Below, one piece after another: positions 1-8,980 of a stretch of DNA of 64,000 nucleotides. Position numbers and translations under genes: made by a program. Every line of letters starts with the position of its first letter. The stretch's first letter is position 1. A model generated the notes under the pieces. The model searched no databases. It was not told the origin of the DNA and saw only the letters and a list, made by a program, of their open reading frames with translations. This DNA comes from Faucicola sp041855445 (GTDB taxonomy: Bacteria > Pseudomonadota > Gammaproteobacteria > Pseudomonadales > Moraxellaceae): assembly GCA_041855445.1 (NCBI GenBank), contig JBHAEG010000058.1:62001-126000 (forward strand), in the 5' to 3' direction.

Positions 1-1851
1 TCGCAAGCCATAAGTTTTAGCTGAGTTAATATTAATATATTTAATTAATGTATTTTGACTTACTGAACTATCACGATAAAAGTAAGTGTCAATGAAATCT
101 TGATAATCCGTATAAAACCCTGCTAATTTGACACTAAAATCGGTATAATTACCTTGAAACTCTAATTCATGATTTAAGGAAGTTTCAGGGTTTAAATCAG
201 GATTTTGTACTTCTTGTACCCCATTACCAATAAAACCACTATATAACTGTGTGATTGTTGGTGCTAAAAATCCTGTTGCAATTTTATACTTTGTTTGCCA
301 GTGGTCAGTTAATTGATAACTTGCCCCTAACTGCCATGTTACATGCTCTTTGCTAATTTTATTAAACTTACCATTTTTTAATAACATTGAAGCTCCATCA
401 GTACTCACATTCGCATGAGCAATATCTTCGGCAGTCGCAAATGGTTCATAAACATGTTTATCATATCGAATACCAGCAGTCATATCAGTTTTTTCATTTA
501 GATAAATATTATCCATCAACATCAAAGAAAACTGATTTTTATTAACTCGAGGCGTATGATAAGCTCTGGTCAAAATTGTTGAATTACTACTTTTATAATA
601 ATCATAACTTAATGTTAAAGGTTCATGTTTAGTATCCACATAAACTGCATTGAGAGCAAATTGATGACTACCCCATTTATCAAAATCTATTGGCAAAGAT
701 TTACTATCAAAACGGATTTGTTTTGTAGTGTCATAAGTAGGACGATATTCTGTACGCGTGTATTCATATAAATTTGTTGCAAAATTTGGTGAATACACTT
801 GTGAATGTCCAATTCCTGTTGTTTCTTGATGTGTCGCATCAACATTGATATTATTTAGCCATTGATTATCCGCTTGATAACGATAATTTAAGCCATAACT
901 TTGTAATTCTGCTTCATCATAACCAATTCGCCGACCTATAACATTTTTTGAAATAGTATTGATATGATTCAGCCGATATTGATAATTTGCATGTATCCCC
1001 AAACGGTGATTGTCATTGATGTGATAATAACCTTTTAATAAAGTCGCATGACTTTCATAATGACTAGGGTCAGGTAAAATGCTATCTCTATCTTCTTCAT
1101 TATCAGGAAAATTATAATTCACATCTAATTTTGCTTTATCATGAGATTTCATCTGATGATTTTTTAACTCATGACCTTCACGATATACATAATTTACCAT
1201 CGCTTCAATTTTATCTGTTTTACCTGCCAGCCCAACCGCTGTCATCAACTCTTCATTTTTATTCGTGTAACCTGTTTTGACATAACCACCTAACTGATTA
1301 TTTGACTTAATTAAATCTAACGGGTCTTTTGTACGATAATTCACCGCACCACCCAACGCACCACTCCCTGACTCTAATGAATTTGCCCCCGTTTGTAAAC
1401 TAATCTCTGACATCAACTCAACATCAGGCGCATGACGACCAACATACATATAACCATAAGGTAAATAAATCTGATTAACCTCAACATCAGGCAACTGGAC
1501 ACCGTCTAACGTTAAGGCAACCCGATTACCATCAACCCCACGAATAGCAAATCCTTGCGAGCCGTAACGCCCAACCTCTGCGACACTCACTTCAGGATTA
1601 TAACGTACTAAATCATCATTTGACTGAACTAAATTTTCCTTGATAGTTTGAGCAGTTTCTACTTTTTCCCCAATGTCAGCAGGTACGCCTTTATCAGCAA
1701 CAACCACAATCTTGTCTAATGTCACTGATGGCAGATTTTGCATATTGGCTTCTGCAAACGCTGGTTGAACCATCAACATTGTCACCATCATACTTAAATA
1801 GCAATATTTCATTGGTTTTTTTGCTGATATTTGTTGATAAGTAAAACGCAT
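1..1851 (-). CDS. TonB-dependent haemoglobin/transferrin-type receptor (3' end outside window)
   Basis: This is an outer-membrane receptor that takes up an iron source using TonB energy. The frame is open from the left window edge to an ATG at 1851, preceded by GGGAG. The N-terminus has a signal peptide ending in QPAFA. It is followed by a TonB-box-like segment (LDKIVVVADKG) and a plug domain with GNRVALTLDGVQLP and LESGSGALGGAVNYRTKDP, typical of the haemoglobin/transferrin/lactoferrin receptor family. The rest is beta-barrel-like, rich in Tyr and Asn. The ligand cannot be decided from sequence alone. A Fur-type box lies upstream, so iron repression is likely. Confidence 0.85.
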   Translation of the reverse strand, partial: MRFTYQQISAKKPMKYCYLSMMVTMLMVQPAFAEANMQNLPSVTLDKIVVVADKGVPADIGEKVETAQTIKENLVQSNDDLVRYNPEVSVAEVGRYGSQGFAIRGVDGNRVALTLDGVQLPDVEVNQIYLPYGYMYVGRHAPDVELMSEISLQTGANSLESGSGALGGAVNYRTKDPLDLIKSNNQLGGYVKTGYTNKNEELMTAVGLAGKTDKIEAMVNYVYREGHELKNHQMKSHDKAKLDVNYNFPDNEEDRDSILPDPSHYESHATLLKGYYHINDNHRLGIHANYQYRLNHINTISKNVIGRRIGYDEAELQSYGLNYRYQADNQWLNNINVDATHQETTGIGHSQVYSPNFATNLYEYTRTEYRPTYDTTKQIRFDSKSLPIDFDKWGSHQFALNAVYVDTKHEPLTLSYDYYKSSNSTILTRAYHTPRVNKNQFSLMLMDNIYLNEKTDMTAGIRYDKHVYEPFATAEDIAHANVSTDGASMLLKNGKFNKISKEHVTWQLGASYQLTDHWQTKYKIATGFLAPTITQLYSGFIGNGVQEVQNPDLNPETSLNHELEFQGNYTDFSVKLAGFYTDYQDFIDTYFYRDSSVSQNTLIKYININSAKTYGLR

Positions 1852-1937
1852 ATACGATACTCTCCCTTAAAATCCTGCAAACTGTAAACAGCACAAAAAA
1901 ATATCACCGTATTATGAATGAATTATACATTAATGTA

Positions 1938-1963
1938 AATAATAATTATTATCATAATCATTT
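1938..1963. promoter_or_regulatory. Fur box upstream of the TonB-dependent receptor
   Basis: The stretch of interleaved AATAAT/ATTATT and ATCAT units resembles overlapping copies of the Fur consensus GATAATGATAATCATTATC. It lies about 90 bp upstream of the receptor start, where repression by Fe-Fur would act. The assignment is by eye. Confidence 0.6.
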
Positions 1964-2013
1964 GAATAGTTATTTTTATTATTATATAAATGATAAATTC
2001 TTATATTTATTCT

Positions 2014-2919
2014 TTAGGATTTATCTAATTCCATCGAACATTTTAAATCATTATCTACACTGGTTATTTGACGGCGGTTCCAGCCTGACTTTAAACGTAA
2101 TTTACCAACCCCCCAACATAATACATAAATTAAAAAGGAAATACTTGTAATATATGGAGAAATTGGCAAGCCTGGACCTAATGACAATAAAATCCCTCCA
2201 ACGCCAGCCACGATAGCAAATAGCATAGACAATAAATATAAATATAATGGACGAGCTGTGATACATGATGCGGCAGCGGTGGGCGTGATTAACAAAGACA
2301 ATAACAATAATGCACCAACAAACTGTACGCTAACAGCAACGACCAAACTTAGCACAAACATAAACAACAATGACAACATTTTTAAATTAATATGTTGTGA
2401 TTGGGCAATCATTGGGTCAATTGCTGCAAAAAACATTCGCCGACCAAAAACTGCCATCACTAATAACACTATCACTGCAACCACTAACATGGTATTTAAT
2501 TCCGTTGGTGTCACTGCGACAATTTGCCCTGCTAATAGTCCAAATTTGTTTGAAGAACGTCCCTGATAGAGTGATAAAAATAAAACCCCCAAACCTAAAC
2601 CAAATGGTAAAATAATACCGATAATAGAATTACGATTTTTGCCATCTAACCCCATCAATGCCAACACAATACCTGCCAATACCGAGCCGATAATTGCCCC
2701 CCATGTCACAGATAATCCCAGCCACAATGCCCCAGCTGCTCCTGCAAAAGATAGTTCCGCTGTACCATGTACTGCAAAAGCCATATCTTTTGCCTGTATC
2801 ATTGGACCAATTAATCCCGCTAAAACCCCTAAAATCACTGATGCTATTAAGGCATGATACACCATTGGTAATAAATCAAAAAAATTATTAAAATTAATAA
2901 TGGTATGCAACCAGTCCAT
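2014..2919 (-). CDS. znuB: Zinc ABC transporter permease ZnuB
   Basis: This is the inner-membrane permease of the ZnuABC zinc importer. It is 301 aa, with repeated hydrophobic segments (AGLIGPMIQAKDMAFAVHG, then helices in the middle and C-terminal thirds) typical of the ABC-3 metal permease family. The loop ELSFAGAAGALWLGL is family-like. The C-terminus is hydrophilic. The ATG at 2919 follows AAAGG. It sits directly downstream of znuC and znuA and should be expressed with them under Zur. Confidence 0.88.
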   Translation of the reverse strand: MDWLHTIINFNNFFDLLPMVYHALIASVILGVLAGLIGPMIQAKDMAFAVHGTAELSFAGAAGALWLGLSVTWGAIIGSVLAGIVLALMGLDGKNRNSIIGIILPFGLGLGVLFLSLYQGRSSNKFGLLAGQIVAVTPTELNTMLVVAVIVLLVMAVFGRRMFFAAIDPMIAQSQHINLKMLSLLFMFVLSLVVAVSVQFVGALLLLSLLITPTAAASCITARPLYLYLLSMLFAIVAGVGGILLSLGPGLPISPYITSISFLIYVLCWGVGKLRLKSGWNRRQITSVDNDLKCSMELDKS

Positions 2920-2943
2920 AAAAAACCTTTGTACAAATTGAAA

Positions 2944-3756
2944 TTATAGACGAGCGTCTAAGATGTGATGACAAAATAAGTCACTATTTGGCAGAATATC
3001 ACTAGGTTTACCAATTGTAGCTTTTTGTTGATTAAGATACACAACCTTATCTACTAATGGTAAAATCGGCTGAATTTCATGACTAATCATAAAAATTGCC
3101 GTATGATGAGTTTGTTTGCGATGTGCTAAAATATCACATACGATTTTTTGACTGGCAACGTCTAAACTTAATAAAGGTTCGTCCATAAGTATCAATTCTG
3201 GTTCAGCAACCAATGCTTGAGCAATTCGCATACGTTGTTGCTCGCCCCCTGATAGTAGATGTAATGGTGCCTCTGCGAACGCCTGCCCGCCAACTTCGGC
3301 AATCGCTCTATCTACCATATAATTTTTTTGTTTTGCTGATAGCCAAATTTTCCCTGTTTTTTTGCGTTTATCATTTATCCAACCAAAAAAATAATTCCCA
3401 CCATCAAGCCCCAAACGTACAAGGTCACGCCCCCGAATTGGTAGCTTTGGGTCAAAATCTTTGAGTTGTGGCACATAGCCCATATTAATATTAGAGGCAA
3501 TTTGCACTCGGCCTTGTTGTAGATGACAAATTCCCAACAAAGTTTTAAATAGTGTAGTTTTACCTGTACCGTTTGCCCCTAATAACGCAACAAATTCGCC
3601 TGTCTGAATAGCAAAGCTAACGTTTTTCCATAAAATACGTTGTCCATAATTCATGGTTGCTTGCTCAACTGTCAAAAGTTGAGCCGATGTTGCTGGTTTT
3701 TCTGGTGTATTGATATTATTTGTTATTGCTGTTGTTAATGGCGTTAGTAAAGTCAT
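2944..3756 (-). CDS. znuC: Zinc ABC transporter ATPase ZnuC
   Basis: This is the ATP-hydrolysing subunit of the zinc importer. It shows Walker A GANGTGKTT, signature LLSGGEQQR, Walker B ELILMDEPLLSLD and a switch His in MISHE. A TTG-started frame extends to 3780, but ATG 3756 is more plausible. Either start overlaps the 3' end of znuA by tens of bases, which points to translational coupling. A true start further in, close to the ABC core, cannot be excluded. Confidence 0.88.
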   Translation of the reverse strand: MTLLTPLTTAITNNINTPEKPATSAQLLTVEQATMNYGQRILWKNVSFAIQTGEFVALLGANGTGKTTLFKTLLGICHLQQGRVQIASNINMGYVPQLKDFDPKLPIRGRDLVRLGLDGGNYFFGWINDKRKKTGKIWLSAKQKNYMVDRAIAEVGGQAFAEAPLHLLSGGEQQRMRIAQALVAEPELILMDEPLLSLDVASQKIVCDILAHRKQTHHTAIFMISHEIQPILPLVDKVVYLNQQKATIGKPSDILPNSDLFCHHILDARL

Positions 3757-4789
3757 CAATTGTTTTTTCCATAAAGCCAATATAAGTTGTCACATTTGGC
3801 GGTAACGTTTCAAATACTTCAACCACTGGCACATTTGCTTGTTTAGCAGTTTCCAAAAGCTTTTTAGCTGATGCATCTTCGGTTTGGGCATTCAATACTA
3901 ACACAGATGCTTGCTTATTTTGAATAATATTTTGGCTTTCTGTTAAAACTTTTACAGAAACCCCTGTTTCTGTTTCTGACTGCTCAATAAACGCATCAGG
4001 CGTTACATTTTTTACACCCATATCTGCCAACAAATATCCCACAACAGGCTCGGTAGAAAATACTGTAAACTGCTTGCCTGCCCCGACTGTTTTGGCTTTT
4101 TCTTTTAATTTATCAATATGTTGCATAAAATCTTTGGCATTTTGAACATAAGTTGCTTGATTATTTGGGTCGGTACTGGCAAGATGATTGGCAACCGCTT
4201 CAGCGACTTTTTTGGCAGTATCCAACGAAAAGAAAACATGTTCATTAAAATCGACATGATGCTTATGGTCATGCCCAGCATGGTCATGATGATGGTCATC
4301 ATGATGATGGTCATGATTTTCTTCAGGCATTTTTATCCCTGATAATTCCACAGCATTAATGATTTTTGGCACAGGTTGCACAGATTTTGCCAATGTAGTT
4401 GTCCAATCATCATAACCACCACCGTTTACTAATACTAACTTAGCTTTAGAAATATTTAATTTATCATTTGCTGTTGCTTGATAATCATGAGGGTCTTGGG
4501 TCGGCTCATTCACACCAGCGATAACTTCAATATGCTCACCGCCAACCGCTTTGGCAACTGCCCCCCAAACATTGGTTGAGGTATAGACGATAACTTTTTC
4601 TTGGGATTGTTTATCAGTATCAACCGTTTTAGTATCGGTTGTAGTTGTATTTGCAGGTGTCGCCTCTGTTTTATTCGCTTCAGGAGCAGGGGAGCAACCC
4701 AACAAAATTGCTGTGCTACCCAATGTCACACCATATACAATTTTGCTAAAGCCATGTGAAATTTGTTTTGGAACTCGAAAAATCGTCAT
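3716..4789 (-). CDS. znuA: Zinc-binding lipoprotein ZnuA
   Basis: This is the solute-binding protein that hands Zn(II) to ZnuBC. It has a lipobox-like ILLGC after a hydrophobic stretch, then a low-complexity Thr/Lys linker, then the cluster A-I fold. A His/Asp-rich loop (NHDHHHDDHHHDHAGHDHKHH) in the middle is the ZnuA hallmark for loading metal. ATG 4789 was preferred over the upstream TTG because GAGG lies about 6 nt before it. A Zur box lies just upstream. Confidence 0.9.
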   Translation of the reverse strand: MTIFRVPKQISHGFSKIVYGVTLGSTAILLGCSPAPEANKTEATPANTTTTDTKTVDTDKQSQEKVIVYTSTNVWGAVAKAVGGEHIEVIAGVNEPTQDPHDYQATANDKLNISKAKLVLVNGGGYDDWTTTLAKSVQPVPKIINAVELSGIKMPEENHDHHHDDHHHDHAGHDHKHHVDFNEHVFFSLDTAKKVAEAVANHLASTDPNNQATYVQNAKDFMQHIDKLKEKAKTVGAGKQFTVFSTEPVVGYLLADMGVKNVTPDAFIEQSETETGVSVKVLTESQNIIQNKQASVLVLNAQTEDASAKKLLETAKQANVPVVEVFETLPPNVTTYIGFMEKTIDDFTNAINNSNNK

Positions 4790-4821
4790 AAAAAACCTCA
4801 AAATTTGAAACAACCAAAAAA

Positions 4822-4842
4822 AGGTTATGATATAACATTTTT
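4822..4842. promoter_or_regulatory. Zur box between znuA and the divergent OmpV-like gene
   Basis: In minus-strand orientation it reads AAAAATGTTATATCATAACC, close to the gammaproteobacterial Zur palindrome GAAATGTTATANTATAACATTTC. It sits about 35 bp before znuA and 100 bp before the divergent gene at 4943, so zinc may control both. Confidence 0.7.
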
Positions 4843-4942
4843 ATTCACTGCACGAGTTTTTTTTAATTTTTTTATCTACGCTAACAACTCACATCAATAA
4901 TTGCTACAATAGCTGTTATACTTTCCACAAAAGGTTTAAACA

Positions 4943-5701
4943 ATGCGTAAAAATATTCTTATTATTTTTTTAGCTATCTTTTCAACTTTACCTGCATATG
5001 CTAAATCATTACCCATTAATCCTGATGCTAAACTAAAAATTGGATTAAATGCTACTTATAATTCGCTAGCATATGATGTTGATAATACAATTGCCGTCAT
5101 GCCTCAAGCATTTTATGATAATAATCGCTTATATATTGAGGGTAGCGAGGCTGGCGTATACGCATATAAAGATAAAAAACATGAATGGCGAGCTACTGTT
5201 GGTTATGAAGGGCGTAGTTTTGACCCTGCTGATGCCACATCAAACGCATTAAAACAGCTTGATAAACGTAAATGGTCGGCAAATATTGGTACAAGCTATA
5301 TGTACATCACGCCTTACGGTGGCTTTAAAGCCCATATTGAAACAGATGCACTCAATCGCAATGATGGTACGACATTAAAACTTTCACATTTAAGCAAATT
5401 TACCCATGAACAATGGACAATATATCCTGAATTTGGCGTAATTTGGTCTGATGATAATTACAATAATTATTATTATGGCATCAGCGAACAGGATAACCAA
5501 AAAACAGGACTGACTCGTCATGACATGACTGACAATGTCAATCCTTTTTTTAGAGTTGCTATCAATTATGCTATCAATCAACATTGGAACATATTTTTTA
5601 GCCAATATTTAGAATACTTAACCGATGAGCAAAAAAACAGTCCTTTGGTTAATAGTTCTATTAACTCTAAATCACGCATTGGCTTTAACTATCAATTTTA
5701 A
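4943..5701 (+). CDS. MipA/OmpV-family outer-membrane protein
   Basis: The protein is 252 aa with a cleavable signal peptide (LPAYA) followed by amphipathic beta-strand-rich sequence ending in an aromatic residue (FNYQF), the usual signal for outer-membrane barrel assembly. The spacing of aromatic strands, with the motif YIEGSEAGVYAY near residue 70, resembles MipA/OmpV proteins. Members have been tied to murein-hydrolase scaffolding or porin roles, but the function here is not established. AAAGG lies 8 nt before the ATG. The gene is divergent from znuA across the Zur box. Confidence 0.7.
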   Translation: MRKNILIIFLAIFSTLPAYAKSLPINPDAKLKIGLNATYNSLAYDVDNTIAVMPQAFYDNNRLYIEGSEAGVYAYKDKKHEWRATVGYEGRSFDPADATSNALKQLDKRKWSANIGTSYMYITPYGGFKAHIETDALNRNDGTTLKLSHLSKFTHEQWTIYPEFGVIWSDDNYNNYYYGISEQDNQKTGLTRHDMTDNVNPFFRVAINYAINQHWNIFFSQYLEYLTDEQKNSPLVNSSINSKSRIGFNYQF

Positions 5702-5717
5702 TTACATTAAAATAAGT

Positions 5718-5990
5718 TTATGCAAATGGATTTGTTACTTCCGTGATTTTTTCTTGCTGTTTTTCAATAATTGTTTGTTTATCAATATCTTGAGCATTAT
5801 TATCTTCAAGATATTGAACAACTTCATTAATAATTCGTTGTAACTCTTTTGCATAACTTAAACTATCTTTATCAATAGTCAAAGTTAAGCTACCATATAA
5901 ATTGACCTGTTCGCCCTGATTTTCAAGCGTTAATTCATCAATTGCCAATGACTGACTGTCATTCATAAATGGTTGAAATTTTTGCATCAT
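5718..5990 (-). CDS. Conserved hypothetical protein (90 aa)
   Basis: This is a small soluble protein of unknown function, start supported by AGGG before the ATG. The middle has alternating hydrophobic residues (VNLYGSLTLTIDK) suggesting beta strands, followed by a charged helical half (SYAKELQRIINEVVQYLED). No catalytic motif is seen. It converges with the OmpV-like gene, leaving 16 bp between the stops. Confidence 0.6.
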   Translation of the reverse strand: MMQKFQPFMNDSQSLAIDELTLENQGEQVNLYGSLTLTIDKDSLSYAKELQRIINEVVQYLEDNNAQDIDKQTIIEKQQEKITEVTNPFA

Positions 5991-5999
5991 TTTACCCTA

Positions 6000-6812
6000 C
6001 TAATTTTTAATTAATGTCGTTTTTTTATCTTTCACCGATTGTGGTAGACTAGGAAACGCATCAATTCCTGTTTGTTGATACAATTCTGTTAAAGTCATTT
6101 GTTGCATATGTTCACTAGCATCATTTAGACTAAGATACGCTGTCGCTTCGCCTGTACTAGGAATATAAATCGCTTTAAAAAAATGACTAGGAATAAACAC
6201 ATTATTATTAATTTTTTTCACATTTTTGGCTAAAAATGCCACACCTGTCACAACATATGCTTTTTGATGTTTTTGAGCCAAATCACGAGTTTGACTTTCT
6301 AATTTTTGCCAAACACCCCGATTATGTGTTTGATTTTGTGGAGCAATATTCGCTAAGCTAAAACTATCATATTGAGCATCTGTGTTTGACATATCCCCAT
6401 TAGGTGCAAGATGCCCCCTGTCATAGCCAGAACCTCGATAATCTTTTAAAGTGCTACGATATTCTTTTGGCAACCGTTCTTCTTCATGAAAATTATCAAC
6501 ACGAGGTAATTGTCTTGCATGTGTCAATCGCTGACGAGTCAAATATTCTGCCGACCAAATTGGCGTTTTTGCCATACCTGAATAAAGTACCGCAAAACCA
6601 TTAAAACACAAAGATTTCGTATTTTGAGCCAGCTGGGCTGAAACAACAGGTGGTTGATTATCATAAAATTGTTCTAAACAGTTTTGTAAATCTGGGTCAA
6701 TATTTTTGGTTTGAGCAGTGGCTTGTTGATTATCAGTAGAGTTTGAATTAGTATTACAAGCAACCAATGTCCATGACAAACCCATCAAGAGTAATAATTT
6801 TGTTAATTTCAT
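6000..6812 (-). CDS. DNA/RNA non-specific endonuclease, probable lipoprotein
   Basis: This is a secreted sugar-nonspecific nuclease of the beta-beta-alpha-metal (NUC1/Serratia nuclease) family. The diagnostic motif YDRGHLAPNGDMSN supplies the catalytic His, and SLANIAPQNQTHNRGVWQKLE supplies the Mg-binding Asn. The N-terminus MKLTKLLLLMGLSWTLVAC carries a lipobox, so the enzyme is probably membrane-anchored in the periplasm or at the surface. The length of 270 aa is normal for the family. Confidence 0.88.
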   Translation of the reverse strand: MKLTKLLLLMGLSWTLVACNTNSNSTDNQQATAQTKNIDPDLQNCLEQFYDNQPPVVSAQLAQNTKSLCFNGFAVLYSGMAKTPIWSAEYLTRQRLTHARQLPRVDNFHEEERLPKEYRSTLKDYRGSGYDRGHLAPNGDMSNTDAQYDSFSLANIAPQNQTHNRGVWQKLESQTRDLAQKHQKAYVVTGVAFLAKNVKKINNNVFIPSHFFKAIYIPSTGEATAYLSLNDASEHMQQMTLTELYQQTGIDAFPSLPQSVKDKKTTLIKN

Positions 6813-6833
6813 AGATATACCTTTTTTTAATTA

Positions 6834-7637
6834 TCATATATTGTTATGACCAATTGGCTGTAATACAAGTTGACAAGCCCGTTGCACAGCTGGACGATTG
6901 GCAATTTGTTGTGACCAACGCTGTAATGATTGATAACTTTCCACTTGCAAAAACTCGCCTGCCTGATACAGTTTACCCTGCACAAGCTGACCATACCACG
7001 CCCAAATCGCCATATCTGCAATACTATATTCACCACCGCACATATATTCATTATTTGCTAAATGTTTATCCAAAACATCAAGCTGACGCTTAGTTTCCAT
7101 CGCAAATCGATTAATCGCATATTCAAATTTTTCTGGAGCATACGCATAAAAATGCCCAAAACCACCGCCCAAATATGGAGCAGACCCCATTTGCCAAAAT
7201 AACCACGATAGACAATCCGCTCTTTTATGCCCCTTTGGAATAAATCTATCAAATTTTTCTGCTAAATATAATAAAATGGCACCTGACTCAAAAATTTTTA
7301 CAGCAGGCTGAACTGAATAATCAACCAATGCAGGAATTTTTGAATTTGGGTTAATCTCTACAAAACCTGAGCCAAATTGCTCACCTTGCATGATGTCAAT
7401 TTTATACGCATCATATTTAGCACCAGTAATATTTAACTCGGCAAGCTCCTCTAATAAAATATTGATTTTTATGCCATTAGGCGTGTTTAATGAATATAAC
7501 TGTAATGGGTTTTTGCCTATTGGTAAAATTTGTTGATGAGTTGCCCCTGCGATTGGGCGATTTGTACTAGCAAATTTGCCCCCATTATTTTTATCCCATT
7601 GCCATATTTTGGGTGGCGTATAAGTTGATGTTGTCAT
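6834..7637 (-). CDS. Glutathione S-transferase family protein (YghU-like)
   Basis: This is a cytosolic thiol-transfer enzyme. It is 267 aa with a thioredoxin-fold N-terminal half containing LYSLNTPNGIKINILLEEL and the glutathione-contacting FESGAILLYLAEKF. An all-helical C-terminal half follows. The N-terminal extension (IWQWDKNNGGKFASTNRPIAG) is characteristic of the YghU/YfcG (nu-class) group, which has disulfide reductase activity. GAGG precedes the ATG. Confidence 0.85.
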   Translation of the reverse strand: MTTSTYTPPKIWQWDKNNGGKFASTNRPIAGATHQQILPIGKNPLQLYSLNTPNGIKINILLEELAELNITGAKYDAYKIDIMQGEQFGSGFVEINPNSKIPALVDYSVQPAVKIFESGAILLYLAEKFDRFIPKGHKRADCLSWLFWQMGSAPYLGGGFGHFYAYAPEKFEYAINRFAMETKRQLDVLDKHLANNEYMCGGEYSIADMAIWAWYGQLVQGKLYQAGEFLQVESYQSLQRWSQQIANRPAVQRACQLVLQPIGHNNI

Positions 7638-7708
7638 AAAAAAACCTCAAATTTTAAATTTTTAATCAATGAATATAGTAGCCAATTTTAATTAAAATCA
7701 CAATGCAA

Positions 7709-7745
7709 AAAGCCCATTTATCAATGGACAAATAGGCTTTTAAAT
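7709..7745 (-). terminator. Terminator downstream of the bacterioferritin pair
   Basis: The hairpin pairs AAAAGCC.ATTT with AAAT.GGCTTTT and has A/T runs on both sides. It lies after the bfr stop at 7776 and before the GST start, so it should end the bfr transcript and may act in both directions. Confidence 0.6.
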
Positions 7746-7775
7746 AACATTTAAACTAAATCAATGATTTACAAA

Positions 7776-8249
7776 TTAGTCATCTTCAACCATTTTTTGA
7801 ATATAGTTTTCAATACCCATATCTGCAATCAATTCTTGTTGTGTTTCTAACCAGTCGATATGTTCTTCGTTACCATCTTTTAATTTTACTAACAATTGAC
7901 GAGAAACATAATCTTGATGTTCTTCACATACTTGAATAGCATTTTTTAAAATGTCATACTTTTGCTGTTCAAGGCGTAAATCACAGTCGATAATTTCAGC
8001 GACATTTTCACCAACCAAGATTTTTCCTAATTCTTGTAAATTTGGTAAACCTTCTAATAGTAAAATACGCTCAATCAAATCATCTGCCCATTTCATCTCA
8101 CGAATAGACTGACGATAAAGTTTTTCGTTTAATTCCTCAACACCCCAATTTTTTACGATACGAGCATGAAGGAAATACTGATTAATTGCAATTAATGCTT
8201 GTCCTAATGACTGATTTAATGCACGGATAACTGCTTTATCTGCTTGCAT
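7776..8249 (-). CDS. Bacterioferritin subunit, haem-binding type with degenerate ferroxidase site
   Basis: This is a subunit of the 24-mer iron-storage cage, 157 aa. Against the canonical Bfr pattern the haem ligand Met52 is kept (IREMKWAD), as are Glu51 and Glu94. The ferroxidase ligands Glu18 and His54 are replaced (Ala in GQALIAINQYF, Trp after MK), and the Glu127 position is Asn (GNEEHIDW). It should therefore bind haem and receive electrons but not oxidise iron alone. It sits 42 bp downstream of a subunit with the opposite pattern, so the two very likely form a mixed shell. Confidence 0.88.
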   Translation of the reverse strand: MQADKAVIRALNQSLGQALIAINQYFLHARIVKNWGVEELNEKLYRQSIREMKWADDLIERILLLEGLPNLQELGKILVGENVAEIIDCDLRLEQQKYDILKNAIQVCEEHQDYVSRQLLVKLKDGNEEHIDWLETQQELIADMGIENYIQKMVEDD

Positions 8250-8291
8250 TGCTTAATCCCCCTACAATATGATGTTACAAATAGAATTTAC

Positions 8292-8759
8292 TTAGCCCAT
8301 TTGACTTTGTAAATAATTTGGTAAGCCAATCATTTCGATGAGACGCAATTGCTGTTCTAACCAATGAGCGTGGTCTTCTTCTGTATCTACAAGTTGTTTT
8401 ACTAAAATTTCACGAGTTACATAATCTTGTTCTGTTTCACATAAAGCAATACCATCTTTTAGATGTTGGCGAACTTTATATTCAACTTCAAGGTCTGATT
8501 GTAACATTGAAGGAACGTCAGCACCGATATTTAAAGCTTCTGGTACCATTTTTGGCGTGCCACCAAGCATTAAAATACGAGCAATTAATGCTTGAGCGTG
8601 TTCAGTTTCTTCTTCCATTTCATGATGCATACGTTCAAATAATTTTGCATAATGCCATTCGTTATACATTTGTGCATGGATAAAGTACTGGTCACGAGCT
8701 GCTAATTCGCCTGCTAATAAAAAGTTTAAATAATCAAGGACTTGGGTGCTACCTTTCAT
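8292..8759 (-). CDS. Bacterioferritin subunit, ferroxidase type lacking the haem Met
   Basis: This is the second iron-storage subunit, 155 aa. The ferroxidase ligands look intact: Glu18 (AGELAARDQYF), Glu51 and His54 (EEETEHAQ), Glu94 (DLEVEYK), and Glu127/His130 (TEEDHAHW). Position 52, the haem-ligating Met, is Thr. It thus complements the neighbouring subunit. The SD region AAGAGAAAA in front of the ATG is partly complementary to the candidate small RNA at 9326-9387. Confidence 0.9.
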   Translation of the reverse strand: MKGSTQVLDYLNFLLAGELAARDQYFIHAQMYNEWHYAKLFERMHHEMEEETEHAQALIARILMLGGTPKMVPEALNIGADVPSMLQSDLEVEYKVRQHLKDGIALCETEQDYVTREILVKQLVDTEEDHAHWLEQQLRLIEMIGLPNYLQSQMG

Positions 8760-8812
8760 AATATTTTCTCTTTTAACTTATAAAATAAACCACAAATAGC
8801 TAATTTTTAAAG

Positions 8813-8857
8813 TAAAAAAAAGCTACCCGTTTATTATGCTATAAATAAACAGGTAAC
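8813..8857 (-). terminator. Terminator downstream of bfd
   Basis: On the minus strand a long AT-rich stem (ACCTGTTTATT paired with AATAAACGGGT, one mismatch) is followed by eight T residues. It lies between bfd and the bfr pair, so the two are probably separate transcripts. Confidence 0.6.
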
Positions 8858-8980
8858 GCAATAGTTAATTTAAAATATTTTATTATATCAGTTAATATTA
8901 ATAATAACAATTACTATTTACAATTTTTTCTACAATTGCAAATATTCAATGTTTTCAAGAAATGTCAAATTGCCTAATTT

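Noticed and set aside
1694..1894. 66-aa minus-strand ORF
   Set aside because: It is out of frame with the TonB-dependent receptor, whose signal peptide and plug lie in another frame of the same bases.
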